Assembly: GCA_016199105.1 (NCBI GenBank)
Contig: JACQHI010000378.1
Location: 1-7,435 of the forward strand
Reading direction: 5' to 3'
DNA from: Lentisphaerota bacterium
GTDB lineage: Bacteria; Verrucomicrobiota; Kiritimatiellia; JAAZAB01
DNA: 7,435 nt
Shown here: piece by piece, positions 1 through 5,516 of the stretch
Position numbering within the stretch: position 1 is the stretch's first letter
Layout: every line of letters starts with the position of its first letter
Made by a program: the position numbers and the translations under genes
Notes under the pieces: generated by a model
Database searches by the model: none
The model's input: the letters and a program-made list of their open reading frames with translations, nothing else
Told to the model about the DNA's origin: nothing

Positions 1-2
1 CC

Positions 3-722
3 TATTCCTACGAGGCGCCGCGCTCCTATGTGGACACCAACGTCACCGGCACCCTGAACATCCTGGAAGCCGCCCGGGCGGCGGGCGCCGCGCGGGTGCT
101 GGTGGTCTCCACCAGCGAGGTGTACGGCACCGCCCTGACGCTGCCCATCGGCGAATCGCATCCGCTTCAGGCCCAGAGCCCGTATGCCGCCAGCAAGATC
201 GCCGCCGAGAAGCTGGCGGAAAGCTACGCGCGCTCCTTCGGCCTGCCCGCGGTCGTGGTCCGGCCGTTCAACACCTATGGGCCGCGCCAGTCCCTGCGGG
301 CGGTCATCCCCACCCTTCTCGCCCAATTGCTGGGCGGGCGCCGGACGCTGGCGCTCGGAGACGCGTCCACCACGCGGGACTTCAATTTCGTCGAGGACAC
401 GGTGACCGGCCTGATCAAGCTGGCCGCGTGCGAGGCGGCCATCGGGCGGGTCGTCAATATCGGCACCGGCACCGACGTCTCCATCCGCCAGGTCGCGGAG
501 ACGGCCGGCGCCCTGCTCGGGAAACCCGTGAAGCTCCGCGTCCAAAAGGAGCGCCTGCGTCCGCGGGACAGCGAGGTGCGGCGGCTGTGCGCCGACAATG
601 CCCTGTTGAAAACCCTGACAGGCTGGGCGCCGCCCGCGCGGTTGCGGGAGGGCCTCGCGAAAACGGCAACCTGGATCCAGGAAAGGATCGATCGCTATGA
701 CCCGGACCGCTATTATACATAA
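3..722 (+). CDS. NAD-dependent sugar-nucleotide 4,6-dehydratase, LegB-like (5' end missing)
   Basis: Extended short-chain dehydrogenase/reductase that should act in the cytoplasm on a nucleotide-activated sugar. The frame is open from base 3, so the N-terminal Rossmann half with its GxxGxxG motif lies outside the window and about 239 codons remain. Visible family motifs are the TNVTGTLNILEAAR helix, STSEVYG around codons 56-122, the catalytic YxxxK pair in SPYAASK (Tyr codon 183-185, Lys codon 195-197), RPFNTYGPRQS, the TRDFNFVEDTV block and NIGTG. The C-terminal stretch ERLRPRDSEVRRLCADN followed by GW is what I associate with the LegB / LLPSF_EDH_00030 clade, which usually sits in nonulosonic (legionaminic-type) acid cassettes. 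The other genes of such a cassette would be upstream and are not visible. A UDP-glucose 4-epimerase or other dehydratase of the same superfamily is the main alternative. The superfamily is near certain; the LegB subfamily is likely but unproven. Confidence 0.85.
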   Translation, partial: YSYEAPRSYVDTNVTGTLNILEAARAAGAARVLVVSTSEVYGTALTLPIGESHPLQAQSPYAASKIAAEKLAESYARSFGLPAVVVRPFNTYGPRQSLRAVIPTLLAQLLGGRRTLALGDASTTRDFNFVEDTVTGLIKLAACEAAIGRVVNIGTGTDVSIRQVAETAGALLGKPVKLRVQKERLRPRDSEVRRLCADNALLKTLTGWAPPARLREGLAKTATWIQERIDRYDPDRYYT

Positions 723-731
723 AGCCATGTC

Positions 732-801
732 GATTTTTGATTTTAGATTGCCGATTGCCGATTTTCCGCCAATCCAAAATCCAAAACCCAAAATCTAAAA
801 T
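732..801. repeat. Two opposed arrays of 7-bp repeats filling the gap
   Basis: The AT-rich spacer between the dehydratase and the HAD gene is built of heptads. The left array (732-766) has five units: GATTTTT, GATTTTA, GATTGCC, GATTGCC, GATTTTC. The right array (774-801) has four: CCAAAAT, CCAAAAC, CCAAAAT, CTAAAAT. The right array resembles the reverse complement of the left, for example ATTTTAGATT near 740 against AATCTAAAAT near 792, so the region is also an imperfect inverted repeat. Its base composition contrasts sharply with the flanking genes. It could fold in RNA, but no T-run follows it as in an intrinsic terminator. Confidence 0.8.
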
Positions 802-805
802 TTAA

Positions 806-810
806 TGAGG
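806..810 (+). promoter_or_regulatory. Ribosome binding site of the HAD gene
   Basis: The sequence TGAGG ends 9 nt before the ATG at 820. An alternative in-frame ATG at 805 overlaps this motif and has only heptad repeat upstream. This supports 820 as the start and gives the protein MKSKRFKAVVFDLDDTL as its N-terminus, the usual short lead into the first HAD motif. Confidence 0.5.
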
Positions 811-819
811 TCGGTTTCC

Positions 820-1617
820 ATGAAATCGAAGCGATTCAAGGCGGTGGTTTTCGATTTGGACGATACCTTGTATCCCGAGTACCAGTTCGTGTTCGGCGGC
901 TACCTGGCCGTGGCGAACTATATCCGGAAACTTTACGGGATTGAGATTTACGAGGAGCTCGCGCGGCGCTATCGCTCCGGCGAGGACGGACCTGTCCGCC
1001 ATAGCCCCTCAGGCGACGGCGGAAGCGATCCCTTTACACCGGTGCTCCGGCGCTATTTCCGGACCATCGAACCGCTGCTGATCCAGCGGCTCCGCGACAT
1101 CCACCGGTGCCACGCCCCACGCCTTTCGTTGTTCTCCGATGCCCGCACGGCCATTGCCCTCCTCGGCGCGCAAGGGTATAAAATCGGACTGATGACGGAC
1201 GGCTACAGTTGCATCCAGAAGAATAAGGTCGAAAAACTCGAGTTGAAAGCGCTGCTCGACTCCCTGGTGTTCGCGGACGATCTCGGCGGCGAGGATTTCT
1301 GGAAGCCCTCCCCCGATCCCTTCCACATCATGGCCCTGCAACTGGAGGTGGAAACGCGGGAGATGGTCTATGTGGGCGACGATCCCACGCTGGATTTCCT
1401 GGCCCCGCGTCAGCTCGACATGGGCGCCGTTCGCGTGCTCCGGCCCGACAGCCGGCACGAACACAGCCGGCCTCCCACCCCAGCCCACGAACCCGAGCTC
1501 ACCATTCCTTCGTTAAGCCTGCTGCCGGAAGCCCTGCATCGCCTGGAAGAATCCCTCTCCCATCCTGACGTTCCATCCCAACCCCTGCTGACCTGGACCG
1601 ACGGCCACAGAGGCTAG
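820..1617 (+). CDS. HAD-superfamily hydrolase (phosphatase-like)
   Basis: A predicted cytoplasmic 265-residue haloacid-dehalogenase-type hydrolase, probably a phosphatase acting on a small phosphorylated metabolite. All four HAD motifs are visible: FDLDDTL with the nucleophile Asp12 and acid/base Asp14, LMTDG with Thr126, the Lys162 of FWKPSPDPF, and GDDPTLDF (Asp187, Asp188, Asp192) for magnesium binding. Residues about 16-100 between motifs I and II are the right size for a helical C1 cap, so this is subfamily I. After the core, a tail from about residue 212 is rich in Pro and His and ends in a predicted helix. Its place between a sugar-nucleotide dehydratase and a polysaccharide sugar transferase suggests a sugar-phosphate substrate, but no motif reveals which. 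It is not a KdsC-type capless phosphatase. The family is very secure and the substrate unknown. Confidence 0.85.
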   Translation: MKSKRFKAVVFDLDDTLYPEYQFVFGGYLAVANYIRKLYGIEIYEELARRYRSGEDGPVRHSPSGDGGSDPFTPVLRRYFRTIEPLLIQRLRDIHRCHAPRLSLFSDARTAIALLGAQGYKIGLMTDGYSCIQKNKVEKLELKALLDSLVFADDLGGEDFWKPSPDPFHIMALQLEVETREMVYVGDDPTLDFLAPRQLDMGAVRVLRPDSRHEHSRPPTPAHEPELTIPSLSLLPEALHRLEESLSHPDVPSQPLLTWTDGHRG

Positions 1618-1623
1618 ATTTAA

Positions 1624-1658
1624 GTGTTCGGTGTTCAGGGTTCGGAGTTCGGCGTTCA
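1624..1658. repeat. Five 7-bp tandem repeats of the GTGTTCG family
   Basis: Units in order are GTGTTCG, GTGTTCA, GGGTTCG, GAGTTCG and GCGTTCA. The core G-N-GTTC is constant and positions 2 and 7 vary. The array starts 6 bp after the HAD stop codon. The same family recurs at 5466-5500 and 7118-7145. A GTG at 1631 inside unit 2 opens a frame into the sugar-transferase gene and could cause a wrong start call. Confidence 0.85.
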
Positions 1659-1780
1659 GCGCGAAGCGCATCGGGACTCCCTCAGCCCTTCCTCCTTCCC
1701 CTTCTTTTCCAATTTCAGGTTTCAGGTCTCCTCCCTCATCCCTTCTTCCTTCGAATTTCCATTTGCTTTGCCGTCGCGCT
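1659..1780. repeat. Repeat-derived spacer with a partial palindrome copy and TTTCAGG heptads
   Basis: Directly after the GTGTTCG array, about 1656-1666, GCGCGAAGCGC matches in inverted orientation part of the 20-bp palindromic repeat at 5614 and 7416. Two exact TTTCAGG units follow at 1713-1726, and then a pyrimidine-rich stretch (CTCCCTCATCCCTTCTTCC). Similar TTTCAGG and CCTCATCCCTT pieces occur together at 5588-5665. The segment stays open in the frame of the following gene but its translation is Pro/Ser-rich with no recognisable domain. I read it as non-coding repeat material. Confidence 0.5.
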
Positions 1781-1789
1781 CCAGATAAT
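1763..1789 (+). promoter_or_regulatory. Possible weak sigma-70-type promoter
   Basis: TTGCTT at 1763-1768 and GATAAT at 1784-1789 are separated by 15 bp, which is short of the ideal 17. They lie 36 bp before the ATG at 1826. This is the only pair with promoter-like spacing I see in the gap, and the match is modest. Confidence 0.2.
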
Positions 1790-1817
1790 GTGTTGGCATT
1801 GGTGACTGCTCGCGGCT

Positions 1818-1821
1818 GGAG
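1818..1821 (+). promoter_or_regulatory. Ribosome binding site deciding the sugar-transferase start
   Basis: GGAG followed by AAAG stands 4 nt before the ATG at 1826. It is the best Shine-Dalgarno match in the open upstream stretch and sits where family homology would be expected to begin, whereas starts further upstream fall in repeats. Confidence 0.5.
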
Positions 1822-1825
1822 AAAG

Positions 1826-3250
1826 ATGACTGAATCCAATACCACGGCCTTATTCGAATTGTACCGGCGCGGCCGCGGGACGCCATCGCCCTGGGAACGC
1901 TGGAATCTGTTGTTCCCCTGGTCCTCCGCCGGCCGTCGCTGGATGCTGTGGGACATCTACGTCGGCTGGCTGGCCGCCTGGTCCGCGTTCAATTTCACTC
2001 CCTATGGGCCTCAGCCTCATGGACTCTCCGTCGGCATCGGTTTCGGCCTGTTGATGGGTTTGTCCTGCTGGCTGTGCGGAGTGCCGCAACCGGAATCCAA
2101 CTTTTCCCGTTACGAAGCGATGGCGGTCGGTTTCATGGGCGTGCTGCTGGGGATGGCCCTGTGCATGTTCGCGGGCTTCGTGGTGGCCTATGAAAAAATA
2201 GGCCGGTGGATATGGTTCCTGTTCGGCGTCTTCTCCTATCTGGGCATCCTGACGCCGCGTCTGATCGTCAGCCGCTTGGACGCCACGGTCCGCCATCGCC
2301 TGTTGATCTACGGCGCGGGTTCTGCGGGGCGGGCGCTGGCGGAGGCCGTGGGCCGGTATCCCGGCGTCCAGATCGTCGGCTTCCTGGACGACGACCGGTC
2401 GCTCTGGAACCGGTGTTTCAAGGGAATCCCGTGCCTCGGCGGCATCGAACAGGCGGAACCGCTTTGCCGCTCGTTGTCCGTCGAATTCATCAGCGTGGCC
2501 GTGACCCGCGGAATTCCCGATGAGCGCGCCGCCCAACTGCTGCGCCTGCGTCACTGCGGCGTCGAGATCATGGATCTGCCGGATCTCTACGGACGTTTGA
2601 TGGCCCGGGTTCCGATCGACCACATCCCCGCCTCCTGGCTGGTCTCCGGCGAACGGATTTCCATGCGCTCCATGCTCATGTTCGCCAAGCGCCTGTTCGA
2701 CATCCTCCTGTCGTTGATCGGGCTCGCCCTGACGTTGCCGGTATGGCCCCTCATCGCGCTCGGGATCAAACTCGCCGGCCCGGGTCCGGTCTTTTTCCGC
2801 CAGTGGCGGCTCGGCTGGCGCCGGCGCCCCTTCCGGATCCTCAAATTCCGCACCATGATCTCCGACGCGGAAGAAGACGGAGCGCGCTGGGCCGACAAGG
2901 CCGATCCGCGGGCGACCCCCCTCGGGCGCTTTCTCCGGGTGACCCGCCTCGATGAATTGCCGCAACTGCTCAATGTGCTCAAAGGCGACATGACCCTCAT
3001 CGGTCCCCGCCCGGAACGGCCCGAATTCATCGCGGACATCGAAAAACAGGTGCCTTTTTACGACCAGCGTTTTCTCGTGTTTCCCGGCCTGACAGGCTGG
3101 GCGCAGGTATGCTACCGTTATGGCGCCAGCATGGAGGATGCGAAACGGAAACTCGAATACGACCTGTTTTATATCCGCAACATCTCGTTTCGCCTCGATC
3201 TGCAAATCCTCATGCGCACGGTCGTTTTGCTGATGAAAGGAAGCCGTTAG
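1826..3250 (+). CDS. Polyprenyl glycosylphosphotransferase (initiating sugar transferase)
   Basis: A 474-residue inner-membrane enzyme that should transfer a sugar 1-phosphate from a nucleotide sugar to undecaprenyl phosphate, the first step of exopolysaccharide or O-antigen-like assembly. The N-terminal part has about four hydrophobic segments (about 39-58, 68-86, 98-122, 125-147). A cytoplasmic Rossmann-like domain follows, with IYGAGSAG at 161-168. The bacterial sugar transferase domain begins near 286 with a hydrophobic membrane hairpin (about 289-315). It continues with ILKFRTM, the catalytic Asp-Glu dyad in RLDELPQ (D376, E377), LKGDMTLIGPRPERPEF and PGLTGWAQV. Length and order fit the WbaP/EpsB-like family (TIGR03025 type). 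The sugar, such as glucose, galactose or a deoxy-amino sugar, cannot be read from the sequence. The frame stays open for 65 codons upstream to 1631, but that part is repeat-derived. The next gene starts 4 bp after its stop, which suggests co-transcription. Confidence 0.92.
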   Translation: MTESNTTALFELYRRGRGTPSPWERWNLLFPWSSAGRRWMLWDIYVGWLAAWSAFNFTPYGPQPHGLSVGIGFGLLMGLSCWLCGVPQPESNFSRYEAMAVGFMGVLLGMALCMFAGFVVAYEKIGRWIWFLFGVFSYLGILTPRLIVSRLDATVRHRLLIYGAGSAGRALAEAVGRYPGVQIVGFLDDDRSLWNRCFKGIPCLGGIEQAEPLCRSLSVEFISVAVTRGIPDERAAQLLRLRHCGVEIMDLPDLYGRLMARVPIDHIPASWLVSGERISMRSMLMFAKRLFDILLSLIGLALTLPVWPLIALGIKLAGPGPVFFRQWRLGWRRRPFRILKFRTMISDAEEDGARWADKADPRATPLGRFLRVTRLDELPQLLNVLKGDMTLIGPRPERPEFIADIEKQVPFYDQRFLVFPGLTGWAQVCYRYGASMEDAKRKLEYDLFYIRNISFRLDLQILMRTVVLLMKGSR

Positions 3251-3254
3251 AACC

Positions 3255-5201
3255 ATGGAGCACGAACCTGGCACCCGGGGGATCTCGTCGTTGATCGTCC
3301 TCACCCTCGCGGCGATTCTCCTGTGCAGTTTGGGCGCCGCCGGCGCCCTCTATTATCTGATGATCCGCGCCAGCGAGGACGCCTATGCCATGAGCCTCTG
3401 GAAGACGGCCTCGAAAAACAGCCGGGCCGCGGAAGCCTTGTTTCAGTCGCTGGCGGCCGATATCGAAACACAAACGGCCCGACCGGCCCCGCCGCCCCGC
3501 GCGGAACGGGACGATACCCCGCCGAAGGCGGAGCCAAAGGCGGACGAGAACGCCGGCCGGATTTTCGAGGCGCTTTTCAGCCGCCATGGGAAATGGATTG
3601 TCGCCGTCGAACGGACGGCGCCGGATGGCCGGCGCGCGGAGCTGTGGCCGCCCCACCTTGCGACCTCCCTCGCGCCAGGCGCTCCGATGACACGTCCGGC
3701 TTCCATTCCGGACTCGCCACGTCGCCCCGGTCAAGTGGCCCCTTTGCCGCAGACGGGGGGCGGACACGGCCATGCCTTCCTGGCGGAAGCCCGGCGCGAT
3801 CAATCCCTGAACCGCTGGTTGATCCCCATCGTGGTCCCCATTTCCAACCCGTCTGCGGCCAGGGAGTCACTGGTCCGGGGCGGCACGGCAGACACGACAT
3901 CCCGTGACTCCCGCGAAGCGCTGGACGAGGCGCAAGACAAGTTCGATGGAGCCTGGATTGTGTATGTGTCCCTCTCTCCCTTGGAGGAAAGTCTTGCCGA
4001 CGACAGGGCCGGCAGGGCCATCGCCGATTTCTGGGTGATCAGTTCCAATGCCGTTCTGGCCGGCCGCTGCCCGAAGGAAATCCGGAGCGCCCCGGAGAGC
4101 CGGCCCCTGATTACCCAGCCGGAGGGGGAATTCGGCGGGTTCGCGGTGGTCCGGGAAAACGACGTGCTGCACCTGACCGTTTCGGCCCGTATTTCCCTGC
4201 CCGGCGGCGCCGCCTGGTCGCTGGGTGTCAGTCTGCCGTATCCAACCGTGAGCATCGCGCCCCGCGCCCTGTTTAAAGGCCATGTCATCCTCCTGGCCTG
4301 GCTGATCCCGCTGCTCGGCATTCTCCTGATGTTCGCCTTCAAAACCCTTCTGACTTCCGCGGAAAACCGCACCCGGCAACGCATCCGGCATGAATTGGAA
4401 GCCGCCCGGGCCCAACTCTATGCCCTGATCGAACTGTGTCCTGAAGCCGTCTTCCTGATGGAAACGTCATCCGATTTCCCGCTGTTGTTCGTCTCCCAAC
4501 GCATCGAGGCGCTCACCGGCTACGCGGCCGTGGAACTGATGGCCGAACCGAAATTCTGGACCCGCCTGACCCATCCGGATGACCGGACCCCGGCGGAAAA
4601 CAACCGGCGCGCGGCGTCCGCGGAGAGGCGGACGGCGAGTTTTGTCTATCGCATCAAGAACCGGCGCGGCGAGTGGATGCCCGTTCGGGAAACCCTGACC
4701 CCCCTTGACGCCGACGACAACCGACCGGCGATAGTGCTGGGTTTGCTGACCCCGGCCATGACGGATGTCCCCCGCGCCACCGAAGCGATCCTGGCCAAAA
4801 CCGCCGATCCTGACGCCTCCCCCAAGGCGCGCATTCTGTTGGTGGACGACGATCATCTGCTGGTCAGCCTGTGTTATGCGGGGTTGCGGGCCCACGGCTA
4901 TGGCATCACGCCTGCTTATAACGGCCTGCAGGCGGTCGAACTGTTTTCGCTGGATCCGGCCCGTTTCGATCTCGTCATCCTGGATATGGTCATGCCCCGC
5001 ATGAGCGGCCTGGAGGCGATCGGGCGCCTGCGCAAATTGCGGCCGCAGTTGCCCATCCTGGGCATCTCGGGCTACGGTCCGGGAGAAATCGGATGGGACA
5101 CGAAAACCCAGAATATTAACGATTTTCTGGGCAAACCTTTCGAGGTCGAAGATTTATTGCAGCATGTCGAACAGTTGTTGAAGGAGTCCCTTAAACGATG
5201 A
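3255..5201 (+). CDS. Membrane-anchored PAS-receiver protein without a kinase domain
   Basis: A 648-residue predicted inner-membrane signalling protein. TM1 is about residues 12-36. It is followed by about 305 residues that should face the periplasm, including a Pro/charged linker (about 76-97) and an unidentified, possibly Cache-like, sensor region. TM2 is about 342-363, then a helical linker (about 368-392), a PAS domain (about 386-500; LFVSQRIEALTGY and YRIKNRRGEWMPVRET are typical), and a receiver domain (about 525-645). Receiver residues are intact: acidic pocket D531-D533, phosphoacceptor D577 in LVILDMVMP, S605, and K627 in LGKPF. No HisKA H-box and no ATPase N, G1 or G2 boxes occur between PAS and receiver, so this is not a standard hybrid histidine kinase. 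The receiver is C-terminal with no output domain. A separate kinase may phosphorylate it, or it may act by protein contact. AAGGAAG lies 11 nt before the ATG. It sits 4 bp after the sugar transferase. Confidence 0.88.
   Translation: MEHEPGTRGISSLIVLTLAAILLCSLGAAGALYYLMIRASEDAYAMSLWKTASKNSRAAEALFQSLAADIETQTARPAPPPRAERDDTPPKAEPKADENAGRIFEALFSRHGKWIVAVERTAPDGRRAELWPPHLATSLAPGAPMTRPASIPDSPRRPGQVAPLPQTGGGHGHAFLAEARRDQSLNRWLIPIVVPISNPSAARESLVRGGTADTTSRDSREALDEAQDKFDGAWIVYVSLSPLEESLADDRAGRAIADFWVISSNAVLAGRCPKEIRSAPESRPLITQPEGEFGGFAVVRENDVLHLTVSARISLPGGAAWSLGVSLPYPTVSIAPRALFKGHVILLAWLIPLLGILLMFAFKTLLTSAENRTRQRIRHELEAARAQLYALIELCPEAVFLMETSSDFPLLFVSQRIEALTGYAAVELMAEPKFWTRLTHPDDRTPAENNRRAASAERRTASFVYRIKNRRGEWMPVRETLTPLDADDNRPAIVLGLLTPAMTDVPRATEAILAKTADPDASPKARILLVDDDHLLVSLCYAGLRAHGYGITPAYNGLQAVELFSLDPARFDLVILDMVMPRMSGLEAIGRLRKLRPQLPILGISGYGPGEIGWDTKTQNINDFLGKPFEVEDLLQHVEQLLKESLKR
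5181..5186 (+). promoter_or_regulatory. Ribosome binding site of the small PLDc_N-type gene
   Basis: AAGGAG inside the last codons of the PAS-receiver gene ends 11 nt before the ATG at 5198. It supports independent initiation in addition to coupling through the ATGA overlap. Confidence 0.5.
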
Positions 5202-5455
5202 TTTCGACGTTGGACAAGGATATCTTCATTTTGCTCGTGGCGGCTTTTCTCTGGATGGTGGTGGTGGCGTGTGCCGTCTCGAGCATCCTCTCCCGGTCGT
5301 TGGACCCGAAGACACGCCGGTTCTGGATCGTCATGGTCCTTTTCCTGCCCCCGCTCGGCTTGTTGGCCTATCTGCCTTTCGCGGTGGATTATTCCAAGGT
5401 GCTGCGGGACTGGATGAAACGCTTCACCCCCGCGGAAAAATCGTCTCGCCGATGA
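5198..5455 (+). CDS. Small two-helix membrane protein, PLDc_N type
   Basis: An 85-residue protein with two hydrophobic segments (about 9-31 and 42-62) joined by a short basic loop (SRSLDPKTRR) and followed by a basic tail. The second helix, RFWIVMVLFLPPLGLLAYLP, has the aromatic-aliphatic start and PxxG-LxAYL pattern that I associate with the phospholipase D nuclease N-terminal domain (PLDc_N, PF13396). In many bacteria that domain occurs alone as a small inner-membrane protein without phospholipase activity, and no HKD catalytic motif is present here. Its ATG overlaps the TGA of the PAS-receiver gene (ATGA), which implies translational coupling and balanced synthesis. A role as a membrane partner of that sensor is possible but inferred. 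The gene is well supported and the family name is moderate. Confidence 0.75.
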   Translation: MISTLDKDIFILLVAAFLWMVVVACAVSSILSRSLDPKTRRFWIVMVLFLPPLGLLAYLPFAVDYSKVLRDWMKRFTPAEKSSRR

Positions 5456-5465
5456 ATCCAGGGGA

Positions 5466-5500
5466 GTGTTCAGGGTTCGTTGTTCGGTGTTCGGTGTTCG
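5466..5500. repeat. Five 7-bp tandem repeats of the GTGTTCG family
   Basis: Units are GTGTTCA, GGGTTCG, TTGTTCG, GTGTTCG and GTGTTCG. The first two match units 2 and 3 of the array at 1624-1658. The array fills the gap between the PLDc_N-type gene and the beta-barrel gene, starting 11 bp after the stop codon. Confidence 0.85.
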
Positions 5501-5505
5501 GTTAC

Positions 5506-5511
5506 TATAAC
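5506..5511 (+). promoter_or_regulatory. Possible -10 element next to the heptad array
   Basis: TATAAC lies just after the heptads and 6 bp before the ATG at 5517. No convincing -35 hexamer is present 17 bp upstream, where TTCGGT stands at 5483-5488. If it works, transcription would begin near 5518, so translation would have to start at a later codon such as 5559 or 5637. Confidence 0.2.
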
Positions 5512-5516
5512 TTAGG

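Noticed and set aside
368..392. Residues 368-392 of the PAS-receiver protein (RIRHELEAARAQ) as a histidine-kinase H-box
   Set aside because: The His-Glu-Leu resembles an H-box, but it lies before the PAS domain, lacks the following Arg-Thr-Pro, and no ATPase domain is present. The coordinates here are residue numbers of that protein; the DNA is about 4356-4430.
1513..1956. A 147-codon minus-strand frame across the gap before the sugar transferase
   Set aside because: Its middle is the reverse complement of the GTGTTCG and TTTCAGG repeats and its ends are antisense to real genes; no start signal or domain is visible.
1850..3304. A 484-codon open frame on the minus strand
   Set aside because: It lies antisense to the whole sugar-transferase gene, whose motifs are unmistakable. 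The minus translation is rich in Arg, Glu, Pro, Gly and Gln without any domain, as expected opposite GC-rich coding DNA.
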